Shown here: piece after piece, positions 54,345 through 64,000 of the stretch | Position numbering within the stretch: the first letter of the stretch is position 1 | Layout of the letters: each line of letters starts with the position of its first letter | From: Veillonella intestinalis | GTDB lineage: Bacteria > Bacillota > Negativicutes > Veillonellales > Veillonellaceae | Assembly (NCBI RefSeq): GCF_943193155.1 | Contig: NZ_CALPDB010000005.1 | Span: 124,001 to 188,000 of the forward strand | Reading direction: 5' to 3' | Length of the DNA: 64,000 nucleotides | Program-made: the position numbers and the translations under genes | Notes under the pieces: model-generated | What the model was told of the DNA's origin: nothing | The model's database searches: none | The model's input: the letters and a program-made list of their open reading frames with translations, nothing else

Positions 54345-54368
54345 AGAGCGGCACTCACATGCCGCTCT
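54345..54368 (-). terminator. terminator after tuf
   Basis: AGAGCGGCA (54345-54353) with TGCCGCTCT (54360-54368), six-base loop, followed on the minus strand by UGUGUUGUGUUUUU. It separates the str section from the S10 section, so rpsJ probably also has a promoter in 54289-54344 (a weak TATAGA/TATGAT box is visible). Confidence 0.75.
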
Positions 54369-54412
54369 GCGCTGCACAAAGTATAGGTTTGACCTACTAC
54401 TTTAAAGACTTA

Positions 54413-55603
54413 TTAGCCTTCAACAATTTCAGTAACAACACCAGCACCTACTGTGTGGCCACCTTCGCGGATAGCGAAACGAAGACCAGCTTCAATAGCG
54501 ATTGGTGTAATTAATTCGATGCTCATAGTGATGTTATCACCAGGCATACACATTTCAGTACCTTCTGGAAGTTCAATAACGCCCGTTACGTCTGTTGTAC
54601 GGAAGTAGAACTGTGGACGGTAGTTGGAGAAGAATGGAGTATGACGGCCACCTTCTTCTTTAGTTAATACGTAAACTTCACCTTTAAATTTAGTGTGTGG
54701 GTGAATGGAACCTGGTTTAGCTAATACTTGACCACGTTCGATGTCTTTGCGGTCAACACCACGAAGAAGTGCACCAACGTTGTCACCAGCTACTGCGGAA
54801 TCCAAAGTTTTACGGAACATTTCAAGACCAGTTACTACATAGCTTTCAGCTTTTTCTTTAAGACCAACGATTTCAACAGTGTCGCCTACTTTAACTTCGC
54901 CACGTTCAACACGGCCAGTTGCTACAGTACCACGACCAGTGATTGTGAAAACGTCTTCCACTGGCATCAAGAAAGTTTTGTCAGTGTCGCGTTCTGGAGT
55001 TGGGATGTAAGAATCAACAGCGTCCATTAATTCTTTAATTTTTGCAACGTATTTAGCGTCCCCTTCTAAAGCTTTCAAAGCGGAACCTACAACGATTGGC
55101 ACATCGTCGCCAGGGAATTCGTAAGTGGAAAGAAGTTCACGAACTTCCATTTCTACTAATTCGATTAATTCTTCGTCGTCAACCATATCAGCTTTGTTCA
55201 AGAATACAACGATAGCTGGTACACCTACCTGACGAGCAAGAAGGATGTGTTCACGAGTCTGAGCCATAGGGCCGTCAGTAGCAGCGATAACTAAGATAGC
55301 GCCGTCCATCTGAGCAGCACCAGTGATCATGTTTTTAACATAGTCAGCATGGCCTGGGCAGTCAACGTGTGCATAGTGACGAGTTTCAGTTTCATATTCA
55401 ACGTGGGAAGTGTTGATTGTAATACCACGTTCACGTTCTTCTGGAGCTTTGTCGATCATGCTGTAATCTTGGAAATCTGCTTTCCCTTCTTCAGCTAATA
55501 CTTTAGTGATTGCTGCAGTAAGAGTAGTTTTACCATGGTCAACGTGACCAATTGTACCGATGTTAACATGCGGTTTAGTACGTTCAAATTTTGCTTTTGC
55601 CAT
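54413..55603 (-). CDS. tuf: elongation factor Tu
   Basis: 396 residues. GTPase motifs [26 protein letters not shown] and [10 protein letters not shown]; domain 2 starts near [18 protein letters not shown], and the C-terminus [11 protein letters not shown] is complete. It delivers aminoacyl-tRNA to the ribosome. It follows fusA; only one copy is in the window. Confidence 0.98.
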   Translation of the reverse strand: MAKAKFERTKPHVNIGTIGHVDHGKTTLTAAITKVLAEEGKADFQDYSMIDKAPEERERGITINTSHVEYETETRHYAHVDCPGHADYVKNMITGAAQMDGAILVIAATDGPMAQTREHILLARQVGVPAIVVFLNKADMVDDEELIELVEMEVRELLSTYEFPGDDVPIVVGSALKALEGDAKYVAKIKELMDAVDSYIPTPERDTDKTFLMPVEDVFTITGRGTVATGRVERGEVKVGDTVEIVGLKEKAESYVVTGLEMFRKTLDSAVAGDNVGALLRGVDRKDIERGQVLAKPGSIHPHTKFKGEVYVLTKEEGGRHTPFFSNYRPQFYFRTTDVTGVIELPEGTEMCMPGDNITMSIELITPIAIEAGLRFAIREGGHTVGAGVVTEIVEG

Positions 55604-55660
55604 TTTGAATTGTCCTCCCGGATAATTAAAATTTAACTTATTGAGTTAACCCTCAAGGGA

Positions 55661-57736
55661 TTAGCCATTTTTCTTTGCTTGAATTTCTTCAGCAATTTTC
55701 TTAGGTACTTCTTCGTAATGGTCTACTGTCATAGAGTAGTTACCACGACCTTGTGTTTTGGAACGAAGGTCAGTTGCATAACCAAACATTTCGCTCAATG
55801 GAACGAATGCTTTAATATGCTGGCTACCGTTACGAGCTTCCATACCTTCCATACGACCACGACGAGAGTTCAAGTCGCCGATTACGTCGCCCATGTATTC
55901 CTCTGGAACGTCTACTTCTACAGCCATGTATGGTTCAAGAAGTACTGGATCTGCTTTACGAGCACCTTCTTTGAAGCCCATAGAGCCAGCGATTTTAAAC
56001 GCCATTTCAGAGGAGTCAACATCATGGTAAGAGCCGTCAAATACGACTACTTTGATGTCAACCATTGGATATCCAGCAATAACACCAGATTCCATAGCTT
56101 CTTTTACACCGTTTTCAACTGGTCCGATGTATTCACGAGGAATAGCACCACCAACGATTTTATTCTCGAATTCGAAGCCAGCACCTGGTTCTTGAGGAAT
56201 TAATTCCAACCAGCAATCGCCATATTGACCACGACCACCGGACTGACGTACGAATTTACCTTGAGATTTAACGGATTTACGGATTGTTTCACGGTAAGCA
56301 ACCTGAGGTTTACCAACATTACATTCAACTTTGAACTCACGGTTCATACGGTCAACGATAATGTCTAAGTGAAGTTCACCCATACCGGAAATGATTGTCT
56401 GGCCAGTTTCTTCATCCGTACGAACTTTGAAAGTTGGATCTTCTTCAGCCAAACGAGCTAAAGCAATACCCATTTTTTCTTGGTCAGCTTTTGTTTTTGG
56501 TTCAACTGCAACGGAGATAACTGGTTCAGGGAATTCCATAGATTCAAGAATTACCGGAGCTTTATCATCGCAAAGAGTATCACCAGTAGTTGTATCTTTC
56601 AAACCAACAGCAGCTGCGATATCACCAGAGTATACGCGTTCAATTTCTTGACGGCTGTTAGCATGCATCTGAAGGATACGACCAATACGTTCTTTCTTAC
56701 CTTTTGTGGAGTTAAATACGTAAGAACCAGATTCTAAAGAACCGGAGTATACGCGGAAGAACGCTAATTTACCAACATAAGGGTCAGCCATAATTTTGAA
56801 GGCCAATGCGGAGAATGGTTCTTCATCAGATGCTGGGCGAGTTTCCTCTGCACCAGTGTCTGGGTTAACACCTTTAATTGCTGGAATATCTAGTGGAGAT
56901 GGCATGTAGTCTACAACTGCATCTAGCAACATCTGCACACCTTTATTTTTGTAAGAAGAACCGCAAAGCACTGGGAACAATTTGTTATCACAAACTGCTT
57001 TACGAAGACCAGCTTTTAATTCTTCAATGCTGATTTCTTCGCCTTCCAAGTATTTCATCATGATTTCGTCATCAGTTTCAGCAATTGCATCAACTAACAT
57101 TTCACGACGTTCTTTAGCAATTTCTTCATAGTCAGCAGGAATATCAGTGATTTCGAATTCTTTACCATCATCGCTGATGTAAATTTCCGCTTTCATAGTC
57201 ATTAAATCGATAATGCCTTTGAAAGTATCTTCAGCACCAATTGGAACCTGAAGAGCCACACTGTTTGCACCTAAACGGTCCTTCATCATGTTTACTACAT
57301 TGAAGAAGTCAGCGCCTACTGTATCCATCTTATTTACATAAGCGATACGAGGTACGCCATAAGTAGAAGCTTGACGCCATACAGTTTCAGATTGTGGTTC
57401 AACGCCACCTTTAGCACTGAATACTGCAACAGAACCATCAAGTACACGCAACGAACGTTCAACTTCTACAGTAAAGTCAACGTGACCAGGAGTATCAATG
57501 ATATTAACGCGGTGATCTTTCCAGTGGCAAGTAGTTGCAGCAGACGTGATTGTAATACCACGTTCCTGTTCCTGTGCCATCCAGTCCATTGTCGCAGCGC
57601 CTTCATGAACTTCCCCAATCTTGTGAACTCGGCCTGTATAGTAAAGAATACGTTCCGTTGTGGTTGTTTTACCAGCATCGATGTGAGCCATGATACCGAT
57701 ATTACGAGTCTTCTCTAAAGAAAATTCTCTTGCCAC
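55661..57736 (-). CDS. fusA: elongation factor G
   Basis: 691 residues with GTG 57736 as start (GAGGAG nine bases upstream), giving [20 protein letters not shown] as in other EF-G; an in-frame TTG lies nine bases earlier. GTPase motifs [32 protein letters not shown] and NKMDTVGAD; domain [11 protein letters not shown]. Standard length. Confidence 0.97.
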   Translation of the reverse strand: MAREFSLEKTRNIGIMAHIDAGKTTTTERILYYTGRVHKIGEVHEGAATMDWMAQEQERGITITSAATTCHWKDHRVNIIDTPGHVDFTVEVERSLRVLDGSVAVFSAKGGVEPQSETVWRQASTYGVPRIAYVNKMDTVGADFFNVVNMMKDRLGANSVALQVPIGAEDTFKGIIDLMTMKAEIYISDDGKEFEITDIPADYEEIAKERREMLVDAIAETDDEIMMKYLEGEEISIEELKAGLRKAVCDNKLFPVLCGSSYKNKGVQMLLDAVVDYMPSPLDIPAIKGVNPDTGAEETRPASDEEPFSALAFKIMADPYVGKLAFFRVYSGSLESGSYVFNSTKGKKERIGRILQMHANSRQEIERVYSGDIAAAVGLKDTTTGDTLCDDKAPVILESMEFPEPVISVAVEPKTKADQEKMGIALARLAEEDPTFKVRTDEETGQTIISGMGELHLDIIVDRMNREFKVECNVGKPQVAYRETIRKSVKSQGKFVRQSGGRGQYGDCWLELIPQEPGAGFEFENKIVGGAIPREYIGPVENGVKEAMESGVIAGYPMVDIKVVVFDGSYHDVDSSEMAFKIAGSMGFKEGARKADPVLLEPYMAVEVDVPEEYMGDVIGDLNSRRGRMEGMEARNGSQHIKAFVPLSEMFGYATDLRSKTQGRGNYSMTVDHYEEVPKKIAEEIQAKKNG

Positions 57737-57759
57737 GAATGTCAACTCCTCTTAACTAA

Positions 57760-58269
<510 letters not shown>

Positions 58270-58272
58270 CTA

Positions 58273-58647
58273 TTATTTTTTAGCTTTTTTAGCGCCGTAT
58301 TTGGAACGACTCTGCATACGGTTCTGTACGCCAGCTGTATCCAATGCACCGCGAACAATGTGATAACGCACACCTGGTAAGTCTTTAACACGACCACCTC
58401 GAATAAGTACTACACTGTGTTCCTGTAAATTGTGACCAATGCCTGGGATGTAAGCAGTTACTTCAATAGCGTTTGTTAAACGAACACGGGCAACTTTACG
58501 AAGCGCGGAGTTCGGTTTCTTTGGAGTAGCTGTGTACACACGAGTACATACACCACGTTTCTGCGGACAGTTTTTCAACGCAGGAGCCGTAGATTTAGTA
58601 GTCACGGTTTCGCGACCTTTACGTACTAGCTGATTAATAGTTGGCAT
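58273..58647 (-). CDS. rpsL: 30S ribosomal protein S12
   Basis: 124 residues from ATG 58647 (GGAGG seven bases upstream); starts [15 protein letters not shown]. The two decoding loops [17 protein letters not shown] and [16 protein letters not shown] carry the usual lysines, so no streptomycin-resistance change is visible. Confidence 0.98.
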   Translation of the reverse strand: MPTINQLVRKGRETVTTKSTAPALKNCPQKRGVCTRVYTATPKKPNSALRKVARVRLTNAIEVTAYIPGIGHNLQEHSVVLIRGGRVKDLPGVRYHIVRGALDTAGVQNRMQSRSKYGAKKAKK

Positions 58648-58724
58648 TAGGGCACCTCCTTTCCAAACAATTAGATTTATAATTGATCTGCTGCAACAAA
58701 TTGTTACTACAGATATTACCAAGT

Positions 58725-58970
58725 TTAACGAAGCACACCGACAGCAGCGGCCTTCACTTTTATTTTACCAGCCTTACCAAGTTCCTCCATGGAGTGCTCC
58801 TGATTTACTGGCACTGCATATTTTTCACAAAGTTCAAGGATTGGTAACACCACACGGTCATCGCTGTTATTAGCAACAAACACCATCTGAACTTCGCCGC
58901 GCATAATCGCTTTCGACGTTTGCTTAGCTCCGATTGTCTTTTTCGCCGATGTCAAAACTTCGATTTCCAT
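58725..58970 (-). CDS. L7Ae-family ribosomal protein (YbxF/RplGB-like)
   Basis: 81 residues from ATG 58970 (GAGGAG seven bases upstream); earlier in-frame starts lie in the leader hairpin. L7Ae core: [40 protein letters not shown] and [16 protein letters not shown]. In Bacillus the equivalent (YbxF) binds K-turn RNA and precedes rpsL, as here. It is the first gene of the str section. Confidence 0.9.
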   Translation of the reverse strand: MEIEVLTSAKKTIGAKQTSKAIMRGEVQMVFVANNSDDRVVLPILELCEKYAVPVNQEHSMEELGKAGKIKVKAAAVGVLR

Positions 58971-59028
58971 ACCTTTACTCCTCATGATTTTCTCGCACTC
59001 GGGCACACTGTCCCCTGAGCACTATATC

Positions 59029-59058
59029 AGTTTAGCATTACACCCCCGCCTCTGTCAA
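59029..59058 (-). promoter_or_regulatory. promoter of the str/S10/spc block
   Basis: Minus strand TTGACA (59058-59053), 18-base spacer, TAAACT (59034-59029). The leader that follows can fold as CTC-A-GGG ... CCC-GAG (about 59018-58997) before the L7Ae-family gene. Confidence 0.65.
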
Positions 59059-59248
59059 CATGTTTTATAGCGAATTTGCCGCATATTATCTAGCTTTTAT
59101 ATGTACACTCATCCGTGTGTTTCAAAATATTCTTATGTTGTATATTTTTATTAATTTTATGCAATATTCAGTCATTTTTCCTATATTTTATACATTCTTA
59201 TACAATGATTGCAAAATATGCATGATTAACTTTCTCAAGAAATATAAA

Positions 59249-59280
59249 AGAGTGTCTCTCACAAAACTGAGAGACACTCT
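59249..59280 (-). terminator. terminator of rpoBC
   Basis: AGAGTGTCTCTCA (59249-59261) with its perfect complement (59268-59280), six-base loop, followed on the minus strand by UUUUAUAUUU. It lies 100 bases after the rpoC stop. Confidence 0.85.
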
Positions 59281-59379
59281 TTCTAAACATAACACTGAAA
59301 CGCTTTAGCAATTCTGCCTGCGTCACGTTTTTATTCTTATATACACACCTTACACTGTATTAATAAGTTAACATCAAAC

Positions 59380-62300
59380 TTATTCTTCCACAGTTGTAGT
59401 TGCTTCAACAGGTACTACGTCTTCCACTTGAGGTTCTTTTTTAATAACTTTAATTTTACGGTAACGACTCATACCAGTACCAGCAGGAATCAATTTACCA
59501 ATAATAACGTTTTCTTTAAGACCTAACAATGGATCAATTTTACCTTTAATAGCAGCATCAGTAAGTACGCGAGTTGTTTCCTGGAAGGATGCAGCTGACA
59601 AGAAGCTATCAGTAGCTAACGCAGCCTTAGTAATACCGAGAAGAATTCGTTTACCTGTAGCTGGTTGTTTGCCATTTAAAACTAAACGACGGTTTTCTTC
59701 TTCGAAGGTATTAACATCAATAGGATCCCCTGGTAACAAGTCAGCATCGCCTACTTCTTCTACTTTTACTTTATGAAGCATTTGACGCACAATAACCTCA
59801 ATATGTTTATCGTTAATTTCTACACCTTGAGATTTATATACTTTTTGTACTTCATATACAAGGTAGCGCTGTGTAGCTTCAGTTCCCATAACACGCATAA
59901 TATCGTGAGGGTTGATAGAACCTTCCGTTAAACGGGCGCCTAATTTTACAAAATCGCCATCACGCACAATAATACGAGCGCCATATGGAATCAAGTAATC
60001 AAATTCTACCCCATCTTTATCAGTAACAAAGATAGTATTAGTACCTTTTTTATTATCATTAGGCACTACACGAACTGTACCTTCTACTTCGCTAATAATA
60101 GCATGACGTTTAGGACGACGTGCTTCAAATAATTCTTCAACACGTGGCAAACCTTGCGTAATATCGTCACCAGCGACACCACCCGTATGGAATGTACGCA
60201 TTGTTAACTGTGTACCTGGTTCACCGATAGACTGTGCTGCAATAATACCAACAGCTTCCCCTACCTGTACTTGGTTACCAGTACCTAAGTCACGGCCATA
60301 ACATTTCATACATACGCCATATGGAGAATGACAAGTCAATACAGAGCGAATCTTAACTGTTTCATAGTGTTTTACTACTTCATCAGCCAATTCTTCTGTA
60401 ATTTCCCCATTAAGAGGCACAATAACTTCGCCAGTTTCTTTATTAACTAATTCTTCCGCTGCCGTACGACCAATAATACGATCCTTCAATGGTTCAATAA
60501 TACCTTGACCTTCTACGATAGCTTCTACTTCGATACCATGAATATCATTGTTACGTACTTGCACTTCTTTTACATCACTATCAAGGATTGCTTCAATACC
60601 TTCTTCAGTAAGCGCACTGTGTGCAGGGAATACTTCACGACCTTCGCTATCTACAACAGCATTAACGGTATCTTTACCAAGCATATTTTGTACCATTGTT
60701 TCACGCAAGGTTTGACGAATGCCTTCATCCGTTTCACCAAGGCTAATTTTCTGTACAAGATTTGTGTGGTTAATATCGCTATCGCTACCTAAATGAGCGC
60801 CACGAAGATCAATGCCAGTAATTTTATGTTCTGCTAATACATCTAAGTCAGCTTGAGTCAATACAGTTTCAGCAGTTAACACAACTTCACCAGTCGCTGC
60901 ATCCACTACATCCTTATCAAGGACGCGGCCAATTAATTTATCTTTCAATAAGGCAAGAGCCTGACGAGTCGAGCTTGCTAAACGTGCACGTTCACGCACT
61001 AAATCAATGCCCACTACATCACAGTCTTCCTCACGAACAATAACGTCTTGGGATACGTCAACAAGACGACGTGTTAAATACCCAGAGTCAGCTGTACGAA
61101 GAGCCGTATCGGCCAAACCTTTACGAGCACCATGGCTAGAAGTAAAGTAATCCAATACAGTAAGACCTTCTTTAAAGTTTGCCTTAATCGGTAAGTCAAT
61201 GATTCGACCTGATGGGTCAGCCATTAAACCACGCATACCAGCTAACTGACGAATCTGCTGTTTATTACCACGGGCACCAGAAATCGCCATCATATAAACA
61301 GGGTTAAAGCCTTCTTGGTCTCGCATCATAGTATCCATCATGGCATCAGTTACATCTTCGGTAGCCTGTGTCCAAAGCTGGATAGTTTTACGATAACGTT
61401 CATCTTCAGACATATAACCACGACGATAGTTGCGTGATACTTTTTCTACATCTTCATCCGCTTTTTGTAAAATTTCAGCCTTTTCAGTTGGCACTTTAAT
61501 GTCTGCAATAGCAATTGTCATACCAGCACGACGAGCGTAAGAGTAACCTAAGGATTTAACGCGGTCAAGAAGTTCTGCCGTTTTTTCATTACCAAATAAT
61601 TGGAAACATTGGTCAACTAATTTACCTACCATCTTCTTGTCCATTACGCGACCTAAGGTGTAATGACCATCTTCTTGCAATTCATATTGACGAAGCTCAG
61701 GATAGAGCGCATTGTTAAAGATCAAACGGCCTGCTGTCGTTTCAACACGGCCATAGCCTTCTTGGCGGATATAAAGAATATCCTGCAAACCAATAATACC
61801 CGCATCATACGCTAACATAACTTCATCATAGTTAGCAAAGTATTTAGCTTTTTCTTTGGTATGTTGACGAACTACAGTTAAGTAGTAAGTCCCCAAAATC
61901 ATATCCTGTGATGGAACCGCTACTGGCTTGCCATCTTTAGTAGACAAGATATTATGGGAAGATAACATGAGTGTACGAGCTTCAGACTGAGCTTCTACAG
62001 ATAATGGCAAATGACACGCCATCTGGTCACCGTCAAAGTCAGCATTGAAAGCTGTACATACTAATGGATGCAACTTAATAGCGCGACCTTCCCAAAGGAT
62101 TGGTTCAAACGCTTGAATCCCCAAACGGTGAAGTGTTGGCGCACGGTTCAAGAGCACTGGATGTTCTTTAATAACTTCTTCCAACGCTTCCCAAACGCCA
62201 GGACCAATACGTTCTACTTGACGTTTAGCTGCTTTAATATTGCTTGCTTGTTGACGTTCTACCAAACGTTTCATAACGAAAGGTTTGAACAATTCAAGCG

Positions 62301-63591
62301 CCATTTCTTTAGGCAAACCGCATTGGTGCATTTTAAGTTCTGGACCAACTACGATTACAGAACGGCCAGAGTAGTCAACACGTTTACCTAACAAGTTCTG
62401 ACGGAAACGACCTTGTTTACCTTTAAGCATATCGGATAAAGATTTCAAAGGACGATTACCAGGACCAGTTACCGGACGACCACGACGACCATTGTCGATA
62501 AGAGCATCAACCGCTTCTTGTAACATACGTTTTTCATTGCGCACGATAATATCAGGCGCTCCTAAATCTAATAAACGTTTTAAACGATTATTACGGTTGA
62601 TTACACGGCGATATAAATCATTCAAGTCAGATGTAGCAAAACGGCCACCATCAAGTTGAACCATAGGGCGTAATTCAGGTGGAATTACTGGCACTACATC
62701 CATAATCATCCATTCTGGTTTATTCCCAGATTGGCGGAATGCTTCAACAACTTCCAAACGACGCACGGCACGAACCTTACGTTGACCTGTGGAAGTTTCT
62801 AATTCACTGCGAAGTTCTACATTAAGACTTTCTAAGTCCAATTCACTTAGTAACGCTTTAATCGCTTCAGCACCCATATCAACGCATACAAATTCTACGT
62901 CTTCTAGAGCACCTAATTCATAACGTTCTTCACGAGTTAATTCTTCATATTCCTTTTCTTCTTCTGGAATTTCTGTATTAGCTTCTAATGCTTCGTTAGC
63001 TGCTAACTTACGTTTTGCTTCCGCAATAATAGCCAAACGTTCACGACGTTGTCCTACTGTTTCAATTTCAACTTGTTTACCATTGATTTTATAATCAGCT
63101 TCATTAAATTGAGCTTCATATTCACGGAACTCAGTTTCGGAAAGCAATTGACGTTTCATAAGAGGCGTGCTACCTGGATCTACAACGATATAGGCAGCAA
63201 AATAAAGTACGCGCTCTAAAGAACGTGGCGATACATCAAGGATGAGACCCATACGAGATGGGATCCCCTTGAAGTACCAAATATGAGACACTGGTGTAGC
63301 CAGTACGATATGGCCCATGCGTTCACGACGAACTTTAGAACGAGTCACTTCTACACCACATTTATCGCAGACTACGCCTTTATGGCGAATGCGTTTATAT
63401 TTACCACAATGACATTCCCAGTCCTTGGTTGGTCCAAAAATACGCTCGCAAAACAAGCCATCACGTTCTGGCTTAAGCGTACGATAGTTAATAGTTTCTG
63501 GCTTCTTAACTTCTCCATAAGACCATTCTAAAATCTGGTCTGGCGAAGCTAAGCCAATTCGCATAGAGTCGAATTCATTAACGTCTAGCAC
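59380..63591 (-). CDS. rpoC: RNA polymerase beta-prime subunit
   Basis: 1403 residues with GTG 63591 as start (GAAGGGAG eight bases upstream), giving [20 protein letters not shown]; the open frame extends ten codons further without a ribosome site. Zinc site [19 protein letters not shown] (about 60-80), catalytic magnesium loop [10 protein letters not shown] (near 455), trigger-loop region and second zinc site with [13 protein letters not shown]. It has the Firmicute layout without a large insertion. It starts 33 bases after the rpoB stop. Confidence 0.97.
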   Translation of the reverse strand: MLDVNEFDSMRIGLASPDQILEWSYGEVKKPETINYRTLKPERDGLFCERIFGPTKDWECHCGKYKRIRHKGVVCDKCGVEVTRSKVRRERMGHIVLATPVSHIWYFKGIPSRMGLILDVSPRSLERVLYFAAYIVVDPGSTPLMKRQLLSETEFREYEAQFNEADYKINGKQVEIETVGQRRERLAIIAEAKRKLAANEALEANTEIPEEEKEYEELTREERYELGALEDVEFVCVDMGAEAIKALLSELDLESLNVELRSELETSTGQRKVRAVRRLEVVEAFRQSGNKPEWMIMDVVPVIPPELRPMVQLDGGRFATSDLNDLYRRVINRNNRLKRLLDLGAPDIIVRNEKRMLQEAVDALIDNGRRGRPVTGPGNRPLKSLSDMLKGKQGRFRQNLLGKRVDYSGRSVIVVGPELKMHQCGLPKEMALELFKPFVMKRLVERQQASNIKAAKRQVERIGPGVWEALEEVIKEHPVLLNRAPTLHRLGIQAFEPILWEGRAIKLHPLVCTAFNADFDGDQMACHLPLSVEAQSEARTLMLSSHNILSTKDGKPVAVPSQDMILGTYYLTVVRQHTKEKAKYFANYDEVMLAYDAGIIGLQDILYIRQEGYGRVETTAGRLIFNNALYPELRQYELQEDGHYTLGRVMDKKMVGKLVDQCFQLFGNEKTAELLDRVKSLGYSYARRAGMTIAIADIKVPTEKAEILQKADEDVEKVSRNYRRGYMSEDERYRKTIQLWTQATEDVTDAMMDTMMRDQEGFNPVYMMAISGARGNKQQIRQLAGMRGLMADPSGRIIDLPIKANFKEGLTVLDYFTSSHGARKGLADTALRTADSGYLTRRLVDVSQDVIVREEDCDVVGIDLVRERARLASSTRQALALLKDKLIGRVLDKDVVDAATGEVVLTAETVLTQADLDVLAEHKITGIDLRGAHLGSDSDINHTNLVQKISLGETDEGIRQTLRETMVQNMLGKDTVNAVVDSEGREVFPAHSALTEEGIEAILDSDVKEVQVRNNDIHGIEVEAIVEGQGIIEPLKDRIIGRTAAEELVNKETGEVIVPLNGEITEELADEVVKHYETVKIRSVLTCHSPYGVCMKCYGRDLGTGNQVQVGEAVGIIAAQSIGEPGTQLTMRTFHTGGVAGDDITQGLPRVEELFEARRPKRHAIISEVEGTVRVVPNDNKKGTNTIFVTDKDGVEFDYLIPYGARIIVRDGDFVKLGARLTEGSINPHDIMRVMGTEATQRYLVYEVQKVYKSQGVEINDKHIEVIVRQMLHKVKVEEVGDADLLPGDPIDVNTFEEENRRLVLNGKQPATGKRILLGITKAALATDSFLSAASFQETTRVLTDAAIKGKIDPLLGLKENVIIGKLIPAGTGMSRYRKIKVIKKEPQVEDVVPVEATTTVEE

Positions 63592-63624
63592 AAGTATCGC
63601 TCCCTTCTTTTGGATACTCAAATA

Positions 63625-64000
63625 TTAGTCTTCGTCTGTGTCGGACTCATCACCATAAGCAGCCATAGCGCTTAATACATCATCATCTTCTCCACTAGTT
63701 ACTGGTTCGGATTCTTCAGTTGCTGGCAATTCCCCTTCCGTAGAGGTTGTATCTGAGCCTTCCATTACTTCTTTGATTTCATCTTCATTTGTATCTACAT
63801 CATCATCGTCATCGAGTTCTTTAATTACTACTTCTTCTTGATCTTCATTCAAGATTTTCACATCAAGACCGATACTTTGAAGTTCTTTAAGCAATACTTT
63901 AAACGATTCTGGTACGCCTGGTTCAGGAATGTTTTCACCTTTAACGATTTTTTCGTATGCTTTAACACGACCAACAACATCGTCAGACTTAACGGTTAAT
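63625..64000 (-). CDS. rpoB: RNA polymerase beta subunit, C-terminal end (partial)
   Basis: The frame is open to the right edge; about 125 residues are visible. [40 protein letters not shown] and [14 protein letters not shown] are the conserved end of RpoB. After that come about 70 further residues rich in Asp, Glu, Ser and Thr ([19 protein letters not shown] and on to DESDTDED). The acidic tail is a lineage extension and not part of the core fold. It is the gene upstream of rpoC in the same operon. Confidence 0.95.
   Translation of the reverse strand, partial: LTVKSDDVVGRVKAYEKIVKGENIPEPGVPESFKVLLKELQSIGLDVKILNEDQEEVVIKELDDDDDVDTNEDEIKEVMEGSDTTSTEGELPATEESEPVTSGEDDDVLSAMAAYGDESDTDED

Larger units (their letters stand above)
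59007..59379 (-). other. intergenic region between rpoC and the str section
   Basis: 373 bases. It holds the rpoC terminator (59249-59280) and the promoter at 59029-59058. The AT-rich stretch 59060-59248 shows no feature that I recognise. Confidence 0.6.

Noticed and set aside
54186-54377. 63-residue minus-strand ORF spanning the tuf-rpsJ gap
   Set aside because: It reads through the tuf terminator stem, has no ribosome site and a composition unlike a real protein.

Overview
The window is a low-GC Firmicute-type chromosome that also encodes outer-membrane machinery: a trimeric autotransporter with an SLH domain sits beside Firmicute-style ribosomal operons, an ECF transporter module and Firmicute-type eut regulation. 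That combination points to a diderm Firmicute of the Negativicutes, most probably Veillonella. The genus is an inference from protein character, not from any search.

Layout. 1-1273 (+): the end of a pyruvate formate-lyase (PFL) gene, a separate ORF for its glycyl-radical domain, and pflA. 1386-4401 (-): a Bcp peroxiredoxin and a YadA-like adhesin with an SLH domain placed after the membrane anchor. 4596-19333 (-): an 18-gene ethanolamine utilisation (eut) microcompartment operon reading eutG-eutS-eutV-eutW-eutA-eutB-eutC-eutL-eutK-like-eutE-eutM-eutT-like-pduL-unknown-eutN-eutH-eutQ-unknown. Upstream of it lie a compact cobalamin riboswitch joined to an ANTAR-type hairpin and terminator (an EutX-like regulatory RNA), then a PduO-type cobalamin adenosyltransferase, with eutP divergent. 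EutV (ANTAR response regulator) and EutW (kinase) appear to act at hairpin/terminator leaders that I can draw before eutG and before eutA.

21378-28835: two tandem GltS-type transporters, a 51-residue membrane protein, an NCS2 purine permease coupled to a CGGC-domain protein, an iron alcohol dehydrogenase and a LysR regulator. 29417-30004: rpsD standing alone. 30358-35688: a DUF362 ferredoxin-like protein flanked by two intergenic tandem repeats, a queT-queF pair behind a preQ1-I riboswitch, and a two-subunit 2-oxoacid:ferredoxin oxidoreductase.

36311-64000 (-): one long core block, in transcription order rpoB(end)-rpoC, L7Ae-like, rpsL-rpsG-fusA-tuf, rpsJ-rplC-rplD-rplW-rplB-rpsS-rplV-rpsC-rplP-rpmC-rpsQ, rplN-rplX-rplE-rpsN-rpsH-rplF-rplR-rpsE-rpmD-rplO-secY-adk-map-infA-rpmJ-rpsM-rpsK-rpoA-rplQ, ecfA1-ecfA2-ecfT-truA. 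rpsD is absent from its usual place between rpsK and rpoA, and a hairpin occupies that gap.

Working together: the eut locus would import ethanolamine (EutH), cleave it to acetaldehyde and ammonia in a protein shell (EutBC, reactivated by EutA, with B12 supplied by the adenosyltransferase), and convert acetaldehyde to ethanol (EutG) or acetyl-CoA then acetyl-phosphate (EutE, PduL). Expression seems gated by both ethanolamine (EutVW) and cobalamin (riboswitch). The most unusual items are the split PFL, the riboswitch-ANTAR RNA, the EutT-like protein lacking its cysteine motif, the EutK-like shell protein with a SAP/Rho-N-like tail and the SLH domain behind the adhesin barrel. No tRNA, rRNA, IS element or CRISPR array was recognised.
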